Below are positions 48,248 to 56,603 of a DNA stretch of 64,000 nt, piece by piece; positions within the stretch are counted from its first letter, which is position 1; every line of letters starts with the position of its first letter. A program made the position numbers and the translations under genes. This stretch comes from Niastella soli (lineage in GTDB: Bacteria; Bacteroidota; Bacteroidia; Chitinophagales; Chitinophagaceae): positions 620,001 to 684,000 of the forward strand of contig NZ_JAGHKO010000005.1 in NCBI RefSeq assembly GCF_017742245.1. Reading direction: 5' to 3'. The notes under the pieces are model-generated. The model was given only the letters and a program-made list of their open reading frames with translations. It was not told the origin of the DNA and searched no databases.

Positions 48248-48538
48248 ATGTTAACTACGATTACAAATAAATATCCAGTAGGTTATATAGCTCCTGATTG
48301 TGTACCTCCCGTTTCAAATAATGAAAAGGAATTCTTTGAAGATTTAAGGGTGATCCTTAGGGCTGCCAAAGCCATCAAAAACCCAACCATTAATAAGAAG
48401 ATTCTCGAGTTTTATTTGTCAGCATTAATATTTAAATATGCTGAATATAAAATTTCATGGTTGATAGAAACTAATTTAACTAATACCTTAAATCGGTTGT
48501 TGCATTATGTCCGAGAATCAGAATGCTCAAAGCTGTGA
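48248..48538 (+). CDS. Hypothetical small protein, 96 aa
   Basis: A 96-aa soluble protein (MLTTITNKYPVGYIAPDCVP ... LNRLLHYVRESECSKL) with a mostly helical C-terminal two thirds. No domain is recognised. It is more AT-rich than the neighbouring enzyme genes. The end overlaps by 32 bases the start of another small frame at 48507, which suggests a translationally coupled pair, often seen in accessory regions. Confidence 0.5.
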   Translation: MLTTITNKYPVGYIAPDCVPPVSNNEKEFFEDLRVILRAAKAIKNPTINKKILEFYLSALIFKYAEYKISWLIETNLTNTLNRLLHYVRESECSKL

Positions 48539-48653
48539 CAAGCAAAATGAAGATGGTGGTTCAAATGGCCATGAAAATAAAGACAATGAACCTGTAATAC
48601 CTGAGGCATTTTTGAATGAGCTTCCTCCAAAGGATAGGAAAGAAGCATTTTAA
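48507..48653 (+). CDS. Small acidic protein, 48 aa, overlapping the previous gene
   Basis: ATG 48507 begins MSENQNAQSCDKQNEDGGSN, a disordered acidic lead, and ends PEAFLNELPPKDRKEAF before TAA at 48651. The sequence PEAFLNELPPKDRKEAF resembles the segment that in longer proteins precedes a helix or membrane part, so it may be the start of a truncated gene; no continuation is found in the other frames. The overlap with 48248-48538 argues for coupling. Confidence 0.4.
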   Translation: MSENQNAQSCDKQNEDGGSNGHENKDNEPVIPEAFLNELPPKDRKEAF

Positions 48654-48689
48654 AAAGGAATGAGTGAGCCTGAGCGTTGAATTCGTTGA

Positions 48690-49307
48690 TTACAAATCAA
48701 CATCACTATCATCTGCTATTTCATAAGGTTGTTCCGGGGCCCGAAAATCATATTGGGTAATGTCGTAAATAATAGTTGCCAGTTCATCAAATTCCCAACT
48801 GTAGATGTTTTCACCAATTTCTATAGTACGGCCCTTGTAATCAAATGCAACCTTGCTTTCGGTACGGAGATCGTTGCTTGTTAATTTTCGCGTTTGGACC
48901 AGGTGGTCGATTGGCTGCCCCTCCATTTCGGGTGGAATATTGGGCTGTTTGATATGGTGCCTGAAGTTTTCGACCAGGCGCATTTCATACCGATGATCTC
49001 GTTTTTTTATAAGATCACCATTTACAACGGTAATATTAGTTCTGCTTACAATAAGGTTTTCTGATTTGGCTGCTTTGTTGATGTACCTGAAAGAGGCCAT
49101 GATCAGTGCTAAAGAAAGCAGGAAAAACAAAATCCCTTTTATTAAATTATCGCTGGTGAGATCTCTACCTGTTACATAAAAAAGTAATGTGCCCGAAATG
49201 AAAAGTACAGCAAAGTAAATGGTGTCAAAGAGCTTTGACTGGTTGCCAAATGGTTGTGATAACAGGATGATTTTTCCGTCGGGGTGATCTTTAATAGTCA
49301 TAGACAA
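48690..49307 (-). CDS. Hypothetical membrane protein, 205 aa
   Basis: Two hydrophobic segments (LFDTIYFAVLFISGTLLFYV and LIKGILFFLLSLALIMASF) separate a short N-terminus from a soluble C-terminal region (~85-205) with alternating beta strands (NLIVSRTNITVVNGDLI, FDYKGRTIEIGENIYSWEFD). The layout resembles a PH-like domain on a two-helix anchor, but I do not recognise the family. It is encoded alone on the minus strand, after an AraC regulator. Confidence 0.6.
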   Translation of the reverse strand: MSMTIKDHPDGKIILLSQPFGNQSKLFDTIYFAVLFISGTLLFYVTGRDLTSDNLIKGILFFLLSLALIMASFRYINKAAKSENLIVSRTNITVVNGDLIKKRDHRYEMRLVENFRHHIKQPNIPPEMEGQPIDHLVQTRKLTSNDLRTESKVAFDYKGRTIEIGENIYSWEFDELATIIYDITQYDFRAPEQPYEIADDSDVDL

Positions 49308-49344
49308 GGTGTAGACATAAAGATACGGCCTAAAATTCTACCTG

Positions 49345-50178
49345 TTATTTTTTAGTGCCCGAAGCTTTTGATGGACTTACTCCATAGAATTGTTTGAACG
49401 CGGTGGTAAAGTGGGTGAGGGTATCAAAACCTACATCCTGATATACTTCTGACGGGCGTTTTTTCATTTCCCTGATAAGGAAATATGCTTCCTGTAACCG
49501 CCGCTCCTGTAACCAACGATTAGGGTTAGTATGAAAGGCCTTTTCAAAATCCCGTTTAAATGTGGCCAGGCTTCTACCTGAGAGATAGGCCAATGTTTTC
49601 ATTTCTACATTATAGCCGAAATGCTGCTGCATAAAAGTTTCGAGGTCTGTTTTTGGGGGCTGGTCAAGATCGAACAGAATATTCTTGAATGCGGGATTTA
49701 TTTGTAAAAGTAACAACAGTGCCTCCTGTTGTTTATAGTTCACAAGACCTTCAGTGACCGGCGTATTAAAATAGGGGAGTAACGTTTGGAAATAATTCTC
49801 CAGCAGCAGGCTGTTATTCAGGTTTATAACCGCGTCTTTTTCTGGAAAGGGTTCTTCATAACCAAGGTTGAACCGCCGGCCAAAGGTGGCAAGGGCTTCC
49901 CGGTTAAATTCAACCGTGATTGATCTGAATGGAAAAAGGCCATCGTTTTGGCGGGTAAACCTGGCGAGGAAGTTCTTTCGGCAGAACAGCAGGTCGCCCG
50001 GGACAAATACCTTTTTTTGTCCGGCATCGGTTACCAGTAATTTCCCTGAAATGACCTGGCACAATCCGTGTTCGGCAATTAAGGGATCTCCTATTACTTT
50101 TTTAGTTTCAAGGTGGGTATATAAAATGCCGGGAATACGGGGTGTAGATTGTTGCTTAATACTTTTGTTATCGATCAT
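49345..50178 (-). CDS. AraC family transcriptional regulator
   Basis: From ATG 50178 (MIDNKSIKQQSTPRIPGILY) this is 277 aa; 11 residues upstream in the same frame look like noise. The N-terminal domain is a cupin-like sensor (LCQVISGKLLVTDAGQKKVF, PGDLLFCRKNFLARF). The C-terminal domain has both HTH units: MKTLAYLSGRSLATFKRDFEKA, PNRWLQERRLQEAYFLI and PSEVYQDVGFDTLTHFTTAF. It starts 33 bases after the stop codon of the deacetylase-like gene and could be in one operon with it. Confidence 0.9.
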   Translation of the reverse strand: MIDNKSIKQQSTPRIPGILYTHLETKKVIGDPLIAEHGLCQVISGKLLVTDAGQKKVFVPGDLLFCRKNFLARFTRQNDGLFPFRSITVEFNREALATFGRRFNLGYEEPFPEKDAVINLNNSLLLENYFQTLLPYFNTPVTEGLVNYKQQEALLLLLQINPAFKNILFDLDQPPKTDLETFMQQHFGYNVEMKTLAYLSGRSLATFKRDFEKAFHTNPNRWLQERRLQEAYFLIREMKKRPSEVYQDVGFDTLTHFTTAFKQFYGVSPSKASGTKK

Positions 50179-50211
50179 TCCAAGTGTAAAGATCAGAAAA
50201 AATAAATACAA

Positions 50212-51138
50212 TTACCTGTATAATTTGTCCCTGATCTCGCGCCAGGTCACCAACTGAATATTATTTTCTTTCAGCAACTTTCCGCATTCGGCGCTTGAGA
50301 AAAAATCGAATTCTGTTTGTCGCCACGCCGAGCCCCAATCGATGAATCCCTTTGTAACAGACCTCATTTCCTCGTTATCGTATGCCGTGTGGATGATGAA
50401 ATAGGTGAGGCCCACTGGTAAACTGCGCAAGGTTTGGGCATAATAGTCTGCCGGGTTGGAATGCATCATTTCCGGCGTGATGCTGACAATGGAATCTACG
50501 ATGAGCTCATTTTTTGAGGTCAGGGTGTCCAGTTTGATATTTAACTCTCTTTCCATTTCCCGCGCAAGAAAAACGGGTATTTTAAATTCACGACCCACTT
50601 TGATATAAGCTTTTAAAAAATCAAGCTTCCTGACTACGGCAAACATGTGGGCGTCGAGATGGGTGGGGTTGATGCCAAACTGTATGGCCCTTCGGACCTG
50701 GCTGCGTATTTCTTCTTCTACCTGCGGAGTACTGGCAAATTGTTTAACACTGTCAACAGTTGAATACAGGAATCCCTGTTTGTTTATAAGTGTAGGCGTC
50801 TGTGGTGATGGAGTTACCGGTCCCCATTTGTAATTGTTCCATTCACTGGTAAGGGTAATATGTAAGCCAAAATCTACCTGGGCATGCTCACGTGCATAAG
50901 TGGCAATTTCGTTAAACCAGGGACATGGCACCATGATGCTGGCAGAGTTGACGCAGCCTTTTTCTATAGCGGTAATAGTAGCCGCATTTACCGAGTGCGA
51001 AACGCCAACATCATCAGCATGCAGGATCAATAATTTTGTGTTCTTCGGATAACCCAGTCGTTCAGCAATTGTTTTTTGTTGGGCCTGCAGAGATACCAGG
51101 CAAAAAAGGAAGCTAATCAGCATCAATGCTTTTTTCAT
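50212..51138 (-). CDS. ChbG/YdjC-type carbohydrate deacetylase, exported
   Basis: ATG 51138 opens a signal peptide (MKKALMLISFLFCLVSLQAQ); the frame is open much further upstream, but that part overlaps the divergent promoter. The 308-aa protein has the metal-site motifs of the YdjC/ChbG fold: LILHADDVGVSHSVNAA (Asp pair), VDFGLHITLTSEW (His) and NPTHLDAHMFAV (His). Such enzymes deacetylate N-acetyl sugars of chito-oligosaccharide type, but several branches have unknown substrates. The export signal suggests a periplasmic role. A -7-like TATATTTG lies on this strand at 51168-51161. Confidence 0.85.
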   Translation of the reverse strand: MKKALMLISFLFCLVSLQAQQKTIAERLGYPKNTKLLILHADDVGVSHSVNAATITAIEKGCVNSASIMVPCPWFNEIATYAREHAQVDFGLHITLTSEWNNYKWGPVTPSPQTPTLINKQGFLYSTVDSVKQFASTPQVEEEIRSQVRRAIQFGINPTHLDAHMFAVVRKLDFLKAYIKVGREFKIPVFLAREMERELNIKLDTLTSKNELIVDSIVSITPEMMHSNPADYYAQTLRSLPVGLTYFIIHTAYDNEEMRSVTKGFIDWGSAWRQTEFDFFSSAECGKLLKENNIQLVTWREIRDKLYR

Positions 51139-51213
51139 ATGGATGAGGTTTTGAACTAAACAAATATACCCAATTGTTCGGATTTTGTATCTTGGTAAAG
51201 CATCCCGGAAATT

Positions 51214-52041
51214 ATGATTGAAATCTTCGATAATATCAGGAAACTGTACCGGTTCAATACACCTTGTAATGCACTGGCTGATCATATTGAGTTTTTTTCG
51301 GAATCTTCGCTCGAGGCGATGGATCGCTATATTGGTACAGACCAATTTACCGTAACCCTTTTCCCCAGTTATACGCCCACCATCTGGTTGAATCTGGGTT
51401 CTTCTTACCTGTTAAAGAATGGCAACGCCTGGCAGGCAGTGGATGAACGTACAGATATCTTACTGCTGCGGAGTGAAATTGTGGAACGCAGGAATCTGCC
51501 TACCGATAATATTTTTACCGTCAAGTTCAATCCCGGTGGTTTTGAAACCATCTTTGGAATAAGCCAAACCTCCATTGGTAGCGAAATTGTTCTGGTTGAA
51601 AATATCATTCCTGCCGCCTTTATTAAAAAACTAAAAGGTCTGGGTTGTTTTGAAGATAGGAAAGCGCTCTTTGAAAATTTCTTTCTGCAAAAACTGGAAA
51701 AGAACAACAAGCGTGATGGCTTTTACCTGCAATGTATAAAGGAAACGGTGCATGCCTTCGCTGGCGTTGGACTGGAATCGGCGATCAGTGAGCTGGCCAA
51801 AAAATTATACATCTCTGAAAAAACGCTGTACCGGTGTTTTACAAAAGTAGTGGGTACCCCGCCAAAGAATTTTCAGGCCATTACCCGGGCAAGAACAGCG
51901 CTAACGAACTATGTAGCCAACCCGGCCCATTTTTACCCCTGCGATCATGGCTACTATGATATGAGCCACTTCTACAAAAGCGTAGTAAAATTCACCGGTC
52001 AAAAACTTTCACAATATTATACTGCGATCCAGCAGCGGTAA
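51214..52041 (+). CDS. AraC family transcriptional regulator
   Basis: A 275-aa regulator divergent from the deacetylase gene by 75 bases. The N-terminal sensor (TPCNALADHIEFFSESSLEA, NLGSSYLLKNGNAWQAVDER, VKFNPGGFETIFGI) is of the DUF6597-like type. The DNA-binding domain shows ISELAKKLYISEKTLYRCFTKVVG and the final HGYYDMSHFYKSVVKFTG. It likely controls the divergent deacetylase gene, the hydrolase gene downstream, or both. Confidence 0.9.
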   Translation: MIEIFDNIRKLYRFNTPCNALADHIEFFSESSLEAMDRYIGTDQFTVTLFPSYTPTIWLNLGSSYLLKNGNAWQAVDERTDILLLRSEIVERRNLPTDNIFTVKFNPGGFETIFGISQTSIGSEIVLVENIIPAAFIKKLKGLGCFEDRKALFENFFLQKLEKNNKRDGFYLQCIKETVHAFAGVGLESAISELAKKLYISEKTLYRCFTKVVGTPPKNFQAITRARTALTNYVANPAHFYPCDHGYYDMSHFYKSVVKFTGQKLSQYYTAIQQR

Positions 52042-52057
52042 GATTGTCCGATTTTTA

Positions 52058-52089
52058 CTTGCCGCCCGCTCAACGGACTTCTATTTTTG
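52058..52089 (+). promoter_or_regulatory. Bacteroidota-type promoter for the alpha/beta hydrolase gene
   Basis: CTTG (52058-52061) and TATTTTTG (52082-52089) are 20 bases apart, matching the -33 TTTG / -7 TAnnTTTG pattern with one mismatch. Transcription would start near 52095, after the TTG at 52087, which supports the ATG at 52105 as the start codon. Confidence 0.55.
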
Positions 52090-52104
52090 TTCAAAACAGG
52101 AAGT

Positions 52105-53532
52105 ATGAAATATGTCATGGTTGGCTTTATGTTATTGATCGGCTTTGCGACCGTAGCCCAGGGTGATGTACCCAGAATTGAGCCTTGCCCCTGTATGATA
52201 AAAGTAGATTCTGCCCTGATCTCAAAATGCGGCTATTTAATAGTGCCGGAGAACAGGCAGCAGCCTGCTGGCAGGACCATAAAATTGCCATTTGTTTATG
52301 TAAAAAAATCAGTGACCGATTCTGCGGTTACCCTTTTTACTACTGGCGGTCCCGGCTATAGCACCCTTGCTAATTTTACCGAAATACCGGCCAGGTCCGA
52401 TTTCTTTCAATTCGGCAGTTTGATCGTGTTTGATCAGCGGGGGTCAAAAAAAGCAGTGCCCTGTCTTGATTGTCCCGAGATAACTGCTGCGAAGATCAAA
52501 GGGTATAGAGAAAATCTTTCCATAGATAGCTTACAACTGGAAGCGGAGAAGCAATGCCGAAAGCGGTTGGTATCGAAAGGCATTGATCTTTCCAGTTACA
52601 CCACCATAGAAAGTGCTGCCGATATCAATGACCTGCGCCAGGCCTTACAGTTAGGTCCCTTGAATTTAATGGGTATTTCATACAGTGGCGGATTGATGCT
52701 TACTGTTGCCAAAAACCATCCGGAGTGCGTGAAGTCGCTAATTTTAAGATCGCCATTGCCTGCCTATACAAACTATGAAGAGGAGGGACTGTTCAATATT
52801 AATGAAGCGTTTGATCAGGTCTTTGTTGATTGCGAAGCCGATTCAACCGATAAAAGCACCTATGGCACGCTGAGAGAAAGGTTCCATCAGTACTTTGCAG
52901 CCATCACCGGAAAAACATTTGCCATTGGGTATACGATAAAAGGGGATTCATTAAGCCGGCAAATTCATTACACAAAGAAGGAATTGCTGGATGCGCTGTT
53001 GAACCGGTTAAACAGATGGCGGATAAGAGAGGTGCCATTTGTAATGAACGAAATGATCAATGGCCGACATGAGCCCTACATAAAAGAAGAGCTCGACGAA
53101 ATTTTTAAAGGCGATGAAGGTCTTTCTCATGGCATGCGGTATTCAATTTATTGTTCAGAACAGATTGCGTATTCACGAAAAGAGCTGGTAAAAAAGCAGG
53201 AATTAGTACTGCCCTGGCTGGCTGGGTATGCGTTTAATAATGTTGACCATGCGATCTGTGACTGCTGGAAAGTAAAACCCGAACCGGCAACAGCTAAAGA
53301 GCCTGTATATTCAACCGTCCCGGCTTTTATTACTGCCGGGGATGTGGACCCCTGGTGCCGGCCACATTACAACAGACTAATAAAAAGATATATGCCCAAT
53401 AGCCAGATCCTGATAGTGCACGACCAGGGACATTTGCCTTCCTTTTTTGTGAATGGAATCGATTATCTGAAAATGTTTATGCAGGATCCGTATAAGAAAC
53501 TGGTGGCCGGCAAAGGCGTGGTGGTGGAGTAG
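52105..53532 (+). CDS. Exported alpha/beta hydrolase (TAP-like peptidase family)
   Basis: Starting at ATG 52105 (MKYVMVGFMLLIGFATVAQG) gives a signal peptide and 475 aa. The N-terminal DVPRIEPCPCMIKVDSALIS and CGYLIVPENRQQPAGRTIKL are typical of the tripeptidyl aminopeptidase-like group. The oxyanion and fold motifs follow: TTGGPGYSTLANF, IVFDQRGS and the nucleophile elbow LMGISYSGGLM (Ser in GxSxG). A late Asp (TAGDVDPWCRP) and His (HDQGHLPSFF) complete the triad. It likely cleaves N-terminal peptides or esters in the periplasm. It follows the AraC gene by 63 bases but has its own promoter-like element. Confidence 0.88.
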   Translation: MKYVMVGFMLLIGFATVAQGDVPRIEPCPCMIKVDSALISKCGYLIVPENRQQPAGRTIKLPFVYVKKSVTDSAVTLFTTGGPGYSTLANFTEIPARSDFFQFGSLIVFDQRGSKKAVPCLDCPEITAAKIKGYRENLSIDSLQLEAEKQCRKRLVSKGIDLSSYTTIESAADINDLRQALQLGPLNLMGISYSGGLMLTVAKNHPECVKSLILRSPLPAYTNYEEEGLFNINEAFDQVFVDCEADSTDKSTYGTLRERFHQYFAAITGKTFAIGYTIKGDSLSRQIHYTKKELLDALLNRLNRWRIREVPFVMNEMINGRHEPYIKEELDEIFKGDEGLSHGMRYSIYCSEQIAYSRKELVKKQELVLPWLAGYAFNNVDHAICDCWKVKPEPATAKEPVYSTVPAFITAGDVDPWCRPHYNRLIKRYMPNSQILIVHDQGHLPSFFVNGIDYLKMFMQDPYKKLVAGKGVVVE

Positions 53533-53702
53533 TGAAAACGGGCCAGATCTGTTGGGTGGTCAATTGCAATCTGGTGTATGCCGGCGATCTGCGGGCGGGC
53601 GGCTACACCTATTTGTTATCTGAACTGGCCAACCGGTATGCGCAGCCAAACAGGTATTAAAATGAAGGGACTCTTTCCATAACCGGTCCCTGGCTAGAAT
53701 GC

Positions 53703-54239
53703 TTAATTCCTGATGGTTTTGATCAAAAATTGCACCCGTTCCTCCACAGTAGTAAGTGGAAGCAGGTTGATAGTATATCCCAATTTCGAATATACAGTAA
53801 CCATCATGTTATAGGTGGCTGTTGCTTCCAGTTCGGATTGTTTACGCTCATTATCTGTTGTATATATATCGGGCCATGGCGGCGCCAGGAAAACCTGTAA
53901 GTTATATTGGAAGCTTTGTGCGGCTTTTTCAATATGAGCCGGCACGGGTAGATTGTTCAACAGCAAATAGCCCATTACATCAGGAATGCCTCTGTCGAAC
54001 AGAACAGGGCCCTGCCATTGCTGCGCTTGCCGGTAAGAACGCATTTCCCAACACAGCATTAGTTCCGCAAAGGCGGATTTGTCGGCCCAGGGTAGGGCAG
54101 GACCGCCAATGGCTATTTGGTCCTGGATGATGGCCCGGCCAGCCTCGGGCATACAGGGGATGCCCTGTTTGGCCAGTCCGTTGATAATCGAAGTTTTACC
54201 CGAACCCGGTCCGCCGGAGATGATATAAAAATTCTGCAT
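53703..54239 (-). CDS. P-loop NTPase (AAA_28-like)
   Basis: ATG 54239 (MQNFYIISGGPGSGKTSI) puts the Walker A motif GGPGSGKTS at residues 9-17, as expected; the longer frame upstream adds 36 unlikely residues. The 178-aa protein has GQ-like QGPVLFDRGIPDVMGYL (Walker B-like with DRG) and a helical end. Members are small soluble ATPases or kinases of unknown substrate. The gene stands alone on the minus strand. Confidence 0.85.
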   Translation of the reverse strand: MQNFYIISGGPGSGKTSIINGLAKQGIPCMPEAGRAIIQDQIAIGGPALPWADKSAFAELMLCWEMRSYRQAQQWQGPVLFDRGIPDVMGYLLLNNLPVPAHIEKAAQSFQYNLQVFLAPPWPDIYTTDNERKQSELEATATYNMMVTVYSKLGYTINLLPLTTVEERVQFLIKTIRN

Positions 54240-54345
54240 AGGCCCTGAAGGTAGTGGATTAATTTTCTCTGCTATTATTAAAACGGTTATAAGCGAGCAA
54301 CTACATCGGGGAACGCAATAAATTGTTGAGAACGATTGCTCGCGC

Positions 54346-54537
54346 ATGCTAACCTTTGTGTTATCCTTGTTTGGTTATGGGGTATTTGGAGATATGACGG
54401 CAACGCTGGCTGCTTTCATTATTGGCCGGGATGCAGCCGAAGGGGATGCTCCGGTAGTCGGTTCTAAAGACATAGAAGGGTTAAAACAGCTGATCAGGAC
54501 GTTAAGTGAACAGGTAAATGGCCATAAAATGGGGTAG
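54346..54537 (+). CDS. Possible small protein, 63 aa
   Basis: MLTFVLSLFGYGVFGDMTAT opens a hydrophobic stretch, followed by AAFIIGRDAAEGDAPVV and a helical tail (IEGLKQLIRTLSEQVNGHKMG). No family is recognised. It is divergent from the NTPase gene and 129 bases before the tRNA. Coding status is uncertain. Confidence 0.3.
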   Translation: MLTFVLSLFGYGVFGDMTATLAAFIIGRDAAEGDAPVVGSKDIEGLKQLIRTLSEQVNGHKMG

Positions 54538-54631
54538 AAGTGGACGCAAAGAGCGCGCGGATATTACTACAAAATATTGAAATAGTAATCGTTACGCTGA
54601 AAAAAAAGTCTAACTAAATTTTTCTAATTTT

Positions 54632-54662
54632 TTTGTCAGTTTAAAAGCTACACCTACATTTG
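54632..54662 (+). promoter_or_regulatory. Promoter of the tRNA-Ser gene
   Basis: TTTG (54632-54635) and TACATTTG (54655-54662) are 19 bases apart, an exact match to the Bacteroidota housekeeping promoter. The mature tRNA starts only five bases after the -7 element. Confidence 0.8.
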
Positions 54663-54666
54663 CCCC

Positions 54667-54751
54667 GGAGAGATGGCAGAGCGGTCGAATGCGGCGGTCT
54701 TGAAAACCGTTGACTGTCACAGGTCCGGGGGTTCGAATCCCTCTCTCTCCG
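54667..54751 (+). tRNA. tRNA-Ser (anticodon UGA)
   Basis: The acceptor arm GGAGAGA (54667-54673) pairs perfectly with TCTCTCC (54744-54750), with discriminator G751. The anticodon loop CTTGAAA gives anticodon TGA. A long class II variable arm (GAC ... GTC stem) lies between anticodon and T arms, and the T arm is GGGGG-TTCGAAT-CCCTC. All point to tRNA-Ser reading UCA. A terminator follows closely. Its 3' end is the attachment target for the element described in the next entries. Confidence 0.95.
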
Positions 54752-54753
54752 CA
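54734..54753 (+). other. attachment site copy 1 (tRNA-Ser 3' end)
   Basis: CGAATCCCTCTCTCTCCGCA at the tRNA 3' end is repeated exactly at 56547-56566, and its last 18 bases again at 56716-56733. A direct repeat of a tRNA 3' end is the usual mark of tyrosine-integrase insertion. Confidence 0.8.
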
Positions 54754-54771
54754 GTAAAAATCTTAACATGT

Positions 54772-54800
54772 AAAGCGCTGATAATCAGCGCTTTTTTTAT
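54772..54800 (+). terminator. Terminator after tRNA-Ser
   Basis: AAGCGCTGAT and ATCAGCGCTT form a stem with a very short loop, followed by TTTTTT. It lies 20 bases past the tRNA end. Confidence 0.85.
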
Positions 54801-54965
54801 GTTTTTAGCCTCTTGCGCAAAAATAGAGACCCCCGGACTTGTTACCGGAAGCAAAACGGAACTATTTAGGAACTTACAAAATTGGCAGAACTGGTGTGTT
54901 AGGAAAAAAGGGATATGAATTGTAAAAAAGGAAATGTTTTGAATATTAACTCTTAAACTCCAAAC

Positions 54966-55688
54966 ATGGAATGGCCTTTATTTATCTTTCAACTGTGTAT
55001 ACTGATTATTTTATATGTGGTTGGACTGATTTTGAAAAATTTTTTCCCTGCCTATTTTTCTGAAAAAGGAAAAAATATTGCTACGAAGGAAGATATTAGT
55101 GAGATTACAAAAAATGTTGAAGAGGCTAAAAAAGTTTTCACAGATAAAACTGAGGAATTAAAAGCGCAATTACTTTTTCAAAATCAACATAATCTAAGTT
55201 GGAAAGCAGCAGAGCGAGAAGCGTTAATTGATTATAATAAAAAAGTCTCTGCCTGGTTATATTTTATCATTCGCTTTCCTCTGTCAGATTATAATCTCGA
55301 AAATTATAAAGAGTTAAAAAAACAAGGGATTGAATTGGATAAGCGTCAATATGAATGTGACATCGCTGAAGCACATGTCAATTTATTTGACAATACAAAA
55401 GAATTGACTGAACACATTTTGAAAATTAATTTAGCAATAATTAAATTAGAAGGTTTGTTAGAACAGGCAATGATGAAAGCCTATCATCTTTGCGTAATGT
55501 ATGAAATAAATATTGTTAATAAGCAACAGCAGGAAGTGATTGAATTGCATCAGAAATTATTATCAGACCTCCATGCTATATATGGGGAATTTGGTGAAAA
55601 TCGTACGAAGCAATTTGAGGAAGCGGCGGAATATCATGCTAAAATTGGAAGAAACATTAGAGAGAAATTACGTGAAATTAATAAATAG
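54966..55688 (+). CDS. Membrane-anchored coiled-coil protein inside the tRNA-Ser element
   Basis: A 240-aa protein with one N-terminal membrane helix (FQLCILIILYVVGLILKNFF), then KGKNIATKEDISEITKNVEE leading into a coiled coil (~40-75; EEAKKVFTDKTEELKAQLLF) and a long helical region. The KGKN.ATKEDI.EIT motif occurs in many uncharacterised proteins of genomic islands. No enzyme motif is visible. It is notably AT-rich compared with the 1-54 kb genes. The position between att copies says it is cargo of the element; a defence or maintenance role is speculation. Confidence 0.7.
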   Translation: MEWPLFIFQLCILIILYVVGLILKNFFPAYFSEKGKNIATKEDISEITKNVEEAKKVFTDKTEELKAQLLFQNQHNLSWKAAEREALIDYNKKVSAWLYFIIRFPLSDYNLENYKELKKQGIELDKRQYECDIAEAHVNLFDNTKELTEHILKINLAIIKLEGLLEQAMMKAYHLCVMYEINIVNKQQQEVIELHQKLLSDLHAIYGEFGENRTKQFEEAAEYHAKIGRNIREKLREINK

Positions 55689-55696
55689 AACTTCGA

Positions 55697-55912
55697 TCAA
55701 TAATCAACTAGTTTTTTTAATGGAACGTTTAATGCTTCAGCAATAGAAATTAACGTATCCAGCGTAACACTATACTTTGCATTCTCAATCCGCTGAACCG
55801 TAATCTTCGATATTTCTGCTGTATCGGCAAGCTCCTGTTGGGACATACCGGCTTTTTCCCTAAGTACCCTTAGGTGTGTTGCAAACGCTTTTATAGATGC
55901 CGGATTTTTCAC
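55697..55912 (-). CDS. XRE family helix-turn-helix regulator
   Basis: A 71-aa protein that is nearly all HTH_3 domain: FATHLRVLREKAGMSQQELA, DTAEISKITVQRIENAKYSV, then TLDTLISIAEALNVPLKKLV. It is convergent with the membrane/coiled-coil gene and divergent from the integrase fragment; its start is 84 bases from that fragment's ATG. It could repress the integrase promoter, a common arrangement in small integrative elements. Confidence 0.88.
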   Translation of the reverse strand: MKNPASIKAFATHLRVLREKAGMSQQELADTAEISKITVQRIENAKYSVTLDTLISIAEALNVPLKKLVDY

Positions 55913-55996
55913 CGGCTCAAAAGTCGGCTTCGGTTAAAATTTTATGGATACATATATGTATCCAAATGCGTATATTTGGATATAGGGGGAAAAGGA

Positions 55997-56359
55997 ATGG
56001 CTTCTTTTAGGAAGAAGTGTTATACAAAACCAGTCATTTGCCAACATAATAGAGACTTATCAAAGGATTGGTATGTATTCTTTCGTTTCAAAAACGAAGG
56101 AAAGGTTCATTTCTATAAACGACGGGAAGGTGTTAATAGAATTGAGAAACTAAATGCCCGGCTCTCCGCCATAAAGGAACTTCGAGACGAAATTGAGTAC
56201 GATTTAGAAAACGGCTGGAACCCCATAACAGACCCGAAACGAGAATTAGAATATAGCCCCTTTTTGCAAAATATAACTTCAACGAATAATGGAAGTAAAA
56301 GAGGAAGAACAAAAAAGCAAACTAAGGTAGAGATATACCAATACTTTTTAAACAAATAG
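55997..56359 (+). pseudogene. N-terminal fragment of a tyrosine recombinase (integrase)
   Basis: ATG 55997, after AAAGGA, starts MASFRKKCYTKPVICQHNRD. The pattern KDWYVFFRFKNEGKVHFYKR, LNARLSAIKELRDEIEYDLE and NGWNPITDPKREL is the arm-type DNA-binding domain of Bacteroidota phage/ICE integrases. A full enzyme has about 400 aa with catalytic R-H-R-Y in its C-terminal half; here translation ends after 120 aa and no catalytic part is found in the following bases. So the element has lost its integrase. Confidence 0.75.
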
Positions 56360-56546
56360 GGTAAAAATTAACAAAAAAAATGTTGTCCAATGGATACAAA
56401 AAAACGCATGAAACCCTTGCCTGGCAAGGCTTTCGTTGAATTGGCAATTACGGAAGTAAAAACGGAAGTAAATAGCCATATTAATTAAATTTAACTTCGA
56501 AAAGCATTGATAATTAATTAGTTGAAGGTGATAAATGAGGCGATCG

Positions 56547-56566
56547 CGAATCCCTCTCTCTCCGCA
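56547..56566 (+). other. attachment site copy 2
   Basis: Exact 20-bp repeat of the tRNA-Ser 3' end (CGAATCCCTCTCTCTCCGCA). It bounds the ~1.8-kb element that begins at the tRNA. Confidence 0.8.
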
Positions 56567-56577
56567 AAACAAAATAA

Positions 56578-56603
56578 GTGCCCCCAATAGGGGGCATTTT
56601 TCA
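56578..56603 (+). terminator. Terminator-like hairpin after att copy 2
   Basis: GTGCCCCC and GGGGGCAT pair around AATA and are followed by TTTT. It lies in a 150-bp segment with no gene between att copies 2 and 3. That segment also has the hairpins TGGCGAGC/GCTCGCCA and GCGC/GCGC. Confidence 0.6.

Noticed and set aside
50929-51345. Longer N-terminus for the ChbG/YdjC-type protein, starting at 51345
   Set aside because: It would place 69 residues before a clear signal peptide and overlap the divergent AraC gene.
53532-53660. Short frame ending DLRAGGYTYLLSELANRY after the alpha/beta hydrolase
   Set aside because: It has a GTG start, 42 codons and no recognised relative; it may be a relic but support is too thin.
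54673-54918. 81-codon frame over the tRNA
   Set aside because: It overlaps the tRNA-Ser gene and its terminator, so it is not a gene.
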